Both the position numbers and the translations under genes were made by a program. Below are positions 60,231-64,000 of a DNA stretch of 64,000 nucleotides, piece after piece. Each line of letters opens with the position of its first letter. Within the stretch, counting starts at the first letter, position 1. Under the pieces are notes generated by a model. That model ran no database searches, was not told where the DNA came from, and saw only the letters and a program-made list of their open reading frames with translations. Origin of the DNA: Chionoecetes opilio (taxonomy: Eukaryota > Arthropoda > Malacostraca > Decapoda > Majidae); assembly GCA_016584305.1 (NCBI GenBank), contig JACEEZ010026253.1, positions 1-64,000 of the forward strand, given 5' to 3'.

Positions 60231-60489
60231 GTAAGTAGGAATTTATGTAGTGTTATCGAGAGACGGTGCAGTAGAAAACTCTTAAGAGGCTGATGATTAG
60301 ACTACTTATGAATATTTACAGATGAAGCAGAGAACCTTGGTTCACTTTTCTTTACATTCCATGCTAGTATGCATTAAACCTTTATTGTATTATTGCAGAT
60401 TATATGAGGTTGAAAGGTTGCCCTTTATATTTCTGCCCGTAATCATGCCAAATATTTACTTCAACTTAACAAAAACTCCTTCATTCATA

Positions 60490-61236
60490 GAAAATGTCAA
60501 AATCTTTCTGAATCGAATTCCTCTCGTGACTTCTGGCATCTAGCTAATAACTTCTCAAACAATTTTTCTTCTTCATCTTTCCCTCCTAAACTTCACCCAT
60601 ATGGCTCCACAGCTGTCTCACCTATTTCTAAAGCTGAATTCTTCGCTCAAACCTTTGCTGAAAATTCCACTCTGGTTGATGAAGGGCTTGTTCCTCCTTC
60701 CCCTCCACCCTCTGACTATATTATGCCTGTTATTAAGATTCTACCCGTCAGGGTGGCTCGATTGGTAGAGCTGCGGGCTCGCGTGTGCAGCGTCCCTGCG
60801 CATTCGGTCAGCGGTTCGAGCCCACCAGGTTCGTCCTGGCGTGGTGGCGCTTTGTATAGTCAATAACCTTGTAGTTGGTACTTGCCAAGTGTCTAGATAG
60901 GATCAAAGTATCTTATCTTATCTTATTAAGATTCTTCGTAATGATGTTTTCTTTGCCCTTTCTGGCCTAGATCCTCGGAAGGCTTAAGGTCCTGACGGAG
61001 TCCCTCCTATTGTTCTCAAAAACTGTGCTTCTGTACTTGTACCCTGCCTGGTCAAACTTTTTCGTCATTGTCTATCTACTTCCACCTTTCCTTCTGGAAG
61101 GAAAGCTGGAAGTTTGCTCACCTCCAACCTGTTCCTAAGAAGGGTGACCGTTCTAATCCTTCAAACTACCGTCCTATAGCTTTGACTTCCTGCCTTGCTA
61201 AAGCTTTGAATCTATATTTAATAAGAAGATTGTTAA
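60490..61236 (+). pseudogene. LINE-J4, 5' piece (jockey-like), with SINE
   Basis: Linker and fingers region: text equivalent to TAVSPISKAEFFAQTFAENS near 60620 and STLVDEGLVPPSP near 60670, then the SINE (60743-60922), then DVFFALSGLDPR near 60945 with a stop, and PVPKKGDRSNPSNYRPIALT near 61130. It breaks at 61236 in AAGATTGTTAA, where a TTAA MITE enters. Confidence 0.88.
60743..60922 (+). mobile_element. tRNA-derived SINE (family S1), copy 2, with target duplication
   Basis: Same family as 55199. Flanked by a perfect 13 bp duplication TTATTAAGATTCT at 60730-60742 and 60923-60935; removal restores the LINE text. Such a duplication is diagnostic of LINE-machinery insertion. The tail is CTTATCTTATC-type, and the duplication start is slightly ambiguous with the tail. 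Confidence 0.92.
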
Positions 61237-61912
61237 GGTGGGGTCACACGACAGCTTTTTTGAGAATATTTAGCCGGCAATATTCAGCCAAGGCGATTTC
61301 TTACCGAGTTCTGGTCACACGGACTTTCACAGAGTTAGCCGAATTTTAACGCGAATTTTGACTTCTCGTTTTAATCGGCGCGGGAGCCAAGCCGTATCTG
61401 AAGAAGCGTCTTTGGAAAAATAGGGATAAATAGGAAGAAACTGGTTCACAAATAGGGTGGTGAATTATTGGAATGGACTCATGTTATGGAGCCGTGAGTG
61501 AGCAGCAATAAGATGGTCCAGTCCAGTATCCCCTAAAAAGGTGGACAGCCAACAAAGAAAATAGGGAAGACCATCACTGACTCACGAAATCTTCCTAACA
61601 GCTATAAATCCGCTAAAGAGTTACTAGAATGTACAAGACTTAACAATTCGTCTTGGAATCGTTTCTTGCCATTATGTAGTGGTGTATTTCAGCTTCTGTA
61701 TTTTGAATTAGGGCGTGCAGTAACAATGAACGTCAATTAATATTCGTTGGTGGTAGTTTCACGGTTTGAATTGAGCCCAAACTTGGCAATATTCAGCCAA
61801 CAAACACCAGCAGGTTCGTCTTGACTCAAAGTCGACAATTTTAGCCGAGTTTGACCCGGATTTGTCTTCCTGGCTGAATATTGCCGGAAATAGTGCTCGT
61901 GTGACCGCGGCT
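61237..61912. mobile_element. TTAA MITE, 676 bp, in LINE-J4
   Basis: Ends GGTGGGGTCACACGA and the complement of AGCCGCGGTCACACGA, TTAA at 61233-61236 and 61913-61916. AATATTTAGCCGGCAATATT-type blocks sit near both ends. Removal restores the LINE text ATTGTTAAACATCTATC. No transposase. Confidence 0.88.
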
Positions 61913-61916
61913 TTAA

Positions 61917-63290
61917 ACATCTATCAGATTGAAGCTCACAATCTTTTATCTGTTCGTCAGTACGATTTCCGTAAAGGGCGATCTATTGACGATCTTCTAG
62001 CTTTCCTAACTGAATCTTGGTCATCCTCCTATTGGGGTTTCGCTGAAACTTTTGCTGTTGCCCTTGTCATATCAAAAGCTTTTGATAGAGTCTGGCACAA
62101 ATCTTTAATTTCCAAACTACCCTCATTCGGTTTCTATCCTACTCTCTGTACCTTCATATTAAGTTTCCTTTCAAACCGTTCTATTGCAGCTACTGTAGAC
62201 GGACATTGTTCTTCTCCTAAATCTATCAATGTTCCCCAGGGTTCTGTGGTATCAACCACTCTCTTTATATTATTCATTAATGATCTTCTAAGTCTAACTC
62301 AAAGCCCTATCCACTCCTACGCTGATGATTCTACCCTGCATTTTTCAACGTCGTTTATTAGACGTCCAACTCAACAGGTACTATGTGATTCACGGAGAGA
62401 TGCCACTGAGGGCCTAACTTCTGATCTTTCTATAATTTCTGACTGGGGCAAAGCAAACCTTGTTTTGTTCAATGCTTCAAAAACCCAATTTCTTCACCTA
62501 TCTACTCGACAAAACCTACCAGATAAGTAGTCAGCGGTTCGAGTTCACCAAGTTCGTCCTGGCCTGGTGGCGCTTTGTATAGTCAATAACCTTGTAGTTG
62601 GCACTTGCAAAGTGTCTAGATAGGATCAAAGTATCTATACTAAATAAGTATCCTATCCCCTCTTCTTTAATGACACTCAACTATCTCCTGCTACAATGAA
62701 CATTCTTGGACTATCCTTTACTAAAATCCTGAATGGAAATCTCACATCTCATCTCTTGCTAAAACAACTTCTAATAAGTTAGGTGTCCTGTGGCGTTTGC
62801 GTTCCGTCCCAGCTGCTTGCTCTCTACAGGGGCCTTATCCGCCCATGTATGGAGTATATCTCACAATTGTGGGGGAGATCCACTCATACAGCTCTCCTAA
62901 ACAGGGTTCAGGGTTCAGGATTTTCATGCTCACTGCTCTTCTGAACTTGCTAACTGCAGGCCTCCCCCCCCTTCCGCGGCCTCGCTGCACAAGACTTTCT
63001 ACTCATTCTCATTCCTATTCTGTCCATCTTCCTAATGCAAGAGTTTATCAGTATCTTTACTCTTTCATCCCTTTCACTGGTCAACTCTGGAACTCTTCCT
63101 GTTTCTATTTTTCCACCTTCCTACGACTTAAATTTTTTCAAGAGAAGAGTGACGAGACACCTCCCGAACTAAACTGGCCCACCCCCCATTTTTTATTATC
63201 TTACTGTCTTCTTTATAGGGACTGGCAACTAAGCGGGCTTTGTGTTACCTCTTTTTGTTGTGCCCTTGGCCAGTCCTTTGTGATGTAATT
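61917..63290 (+). pseudogene. LINE-J4, 3' piece (jockey-like RT)
   Basis: A ~200-codon open stretch includes LLSVRQYDFRKGRSIDDLLA, motif A VALVISKAFDRVWHKSLISK near 62065, VPQGSVVSTTLFILFINDLL near 62235, catalytic YADD at 62318-62329, and SDLSIISDWGKANLVLFNAS near 62430. A SINE fragment interrupts it at 62528-62645. The C-terminal part (RLSTHSHSYSVHLPNARVYQ near 63000) is frameshifted. The 3' end is CCTTTGTGATGTAA followed by a T run and AAATGAAC, matching the ends of J3 and J5. Confidence 0.9.
62528..62645 (+). mobile_element. SINE S1, copy 3, 5'-truncated
   Basis: Starts inside the tRNA-like head (AGTCAGCGGTTCGAGTTCAC), keeps the body, ends at GATCAAAGTATCTATACTAA. Flanks AGATAAGTA and AAATAAGTA suggest a short duplication. 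Confidence 0.8.
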
Positions 63291-63376
63291 TTTTTTTTTT
63301 AAATGAACAATTTTGACAGGTGCCCATGTACAAAAAATGTTAGTGTGCTGAATCACATTGATTTTCCTGTGGACAG

Positions 63377-63613
63377 TGCGTGGAGGCCGTAGCGCAAGAA
63401 CGTGCTCTGGTTTGCGCCATACGGCTCATGTTGATGCCACATATCCTCTCGATTACTGACCACTTGTTCTTCATCGACCGAGCGAGCTTCAGTTTCTGTC
63501 TTGCTAAGCCACCAACCATACCAGGCTGGCAACGCATCTACTACCCACTAGCTCTACCTGTATGGGCTGGACTGGGAGCTTTCCTACTGCTACTGCCGCC
63601 TCTTCTCAACATT
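63377..63613 (+). CDS. Ionotropic receptor (IR-like), S1 to first membrane segment
   Basis: 79 codons between GGACAG (acceptor, 63376) and GTAAGC (donor, 63614), phase 0 at both ends, no stops. Text: CVEAVAQERALVCAIRLMLM, LSITDHLFFIDRASFSFCLA, KPPTIPGWQRIYYPLALPVW, then the hydrophobic AGLGAFLLLLPPLLNI, fitting the end of S1 and the first transmembrane helix (M1) of arthropod IRs, where a P-x-W-x-x-(I/L)-Y-x-P-L segment precedes M1. It follows directly on the exon at 59979-60230. The pore, M2-M3 and S2 would lie beyond the window. As in many IRs, the residues that bind glutamate in classical receptors are not evident. Confidence 0.82.
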
Positions 63614-63848
63614 GTAAGCTGTGTTTGTACTCTACCTACAGATCAAGCGAACATTAATTTTCTACTCCAATACATATTCATTCATATTAGGAGAGATCAG
63701 TAGTCAGCTACGTTTTTCTATCCTTCATATGGATATTAATCAGTGATGATCATGTACATAAACGTAACACAAACCGATATATTATTCTGATCAGTGGCGG
63801 TTTGTGTATAGGCACTGTTGAGCTGCAGCATCCCCAAATTTTCACCCG
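63614..63848 (+). other. Start of next IR intron
   Basis: Begins GTAAGC; no further IR coding text is recognised before the (TA)n tract. Confidence 0.5.
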
Positions 63849-63851
63849 AAA

Positions 63852-63886
<35 letters not shown>

Positions 63887-63923
63887 ATATAATATATATA
63901 TTATATATATATATATAATATAT

Positions 63924-63983
<60 letters not shown>

Positions 63984-64000
63984 TGTATAACATATTATAT
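63849..64000. repeat. (TA)n microsatellite at window end
   Basis: Interrupted TA tract running to the last base. Confidence 0.95.

Larger units (their letters stand above)
60231..63376 (+). other. IR gene intron (GT...AG), filled by a LINE
   Basis: 3.15 kb phase-0 intron starting GTAAGT and ending TTTTCCTGTGGACAG. LINE-J4 with two SINEs and a MITE makes up about 2.8 kb. Only 60231-60480 and 63295-63376 look like original intron. Confidence 0.65.

Overview
The window is nuclear DNA from an invertebrate animal, most likely a decapod crustacean and possibly a crab. That is an inference from three things: a two-exon fragment of an arthropod-type ionotropic receptor (IR), non-LTR retrotransposon families of a kind common in decapod genomes, and a very high density of long (TA)n, (CT)n, (GT)n and (GA)n microsatellites. 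There is no bacterial-style gene organisation. Most long open frames are microsatellite translations, N-run translations or decayed transposon genes.

Layout. 1-5.8 kb: a broken LINE (RTE-like, LINE-A) split by a 3.0 kb hAT transposon and abutting an inverted LINE fragment. 6-10.3 kb: two phase-compatible candidate host exons around an intron filled by a longer RTE-like LINE, (TA)n and a pogo-like relic with a ~153 bp minisatellite. 11.1-13.2 kb: (GA)n, a hAT-type MITE with a perfect 8 bp target duplication, and a pogo/Tigger-type MITE. 14.24-14.87 kb: assembly gap. 14.87-26.81 kb and 28.05-37.47 kb: the same segment twice, the first copy carrying an extra 2.5 kb transposon; the copy boundaries coincide with an N-run and an isolated N, so uncollapsed haplotypes are the likeliest explanation. 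The segment holds a LINE C-terminal fragment, a LINE ORF1 split by a foldback element, a TTAGG-like foldback, a TIR element and a palindromic TTAA element. 37.4-50.1 kb: a jockey-like LINE split by a ~11 kb block with LTR-like direct repeats, a 4.5 kb hAT transposon, a second gap and a MULE-like element. 50.1-59.7 kb: more LINE fragments, three further palindromic TTAA elements, tRNA-derived SINEs, a 31 bp VNTR and a giant GA/CT hairpin. 59.9-63.6 kb: the IR exons, whose intron is filled by a jockey-like LINE that itself carries two SINEs and a TTAA MITE.

The only confident host protein gene is the IR fragment. The biology of the window is nested transposition: several insertions can be undone on paper to a clean empty site, and one (17562-17937) restores an ORF1 reading frame. 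Frequent homopolymer indels and the junk-like 26.8-27.1 kb stretch show that consensus quality is uneven, so some frameshifts may be assembly errors.
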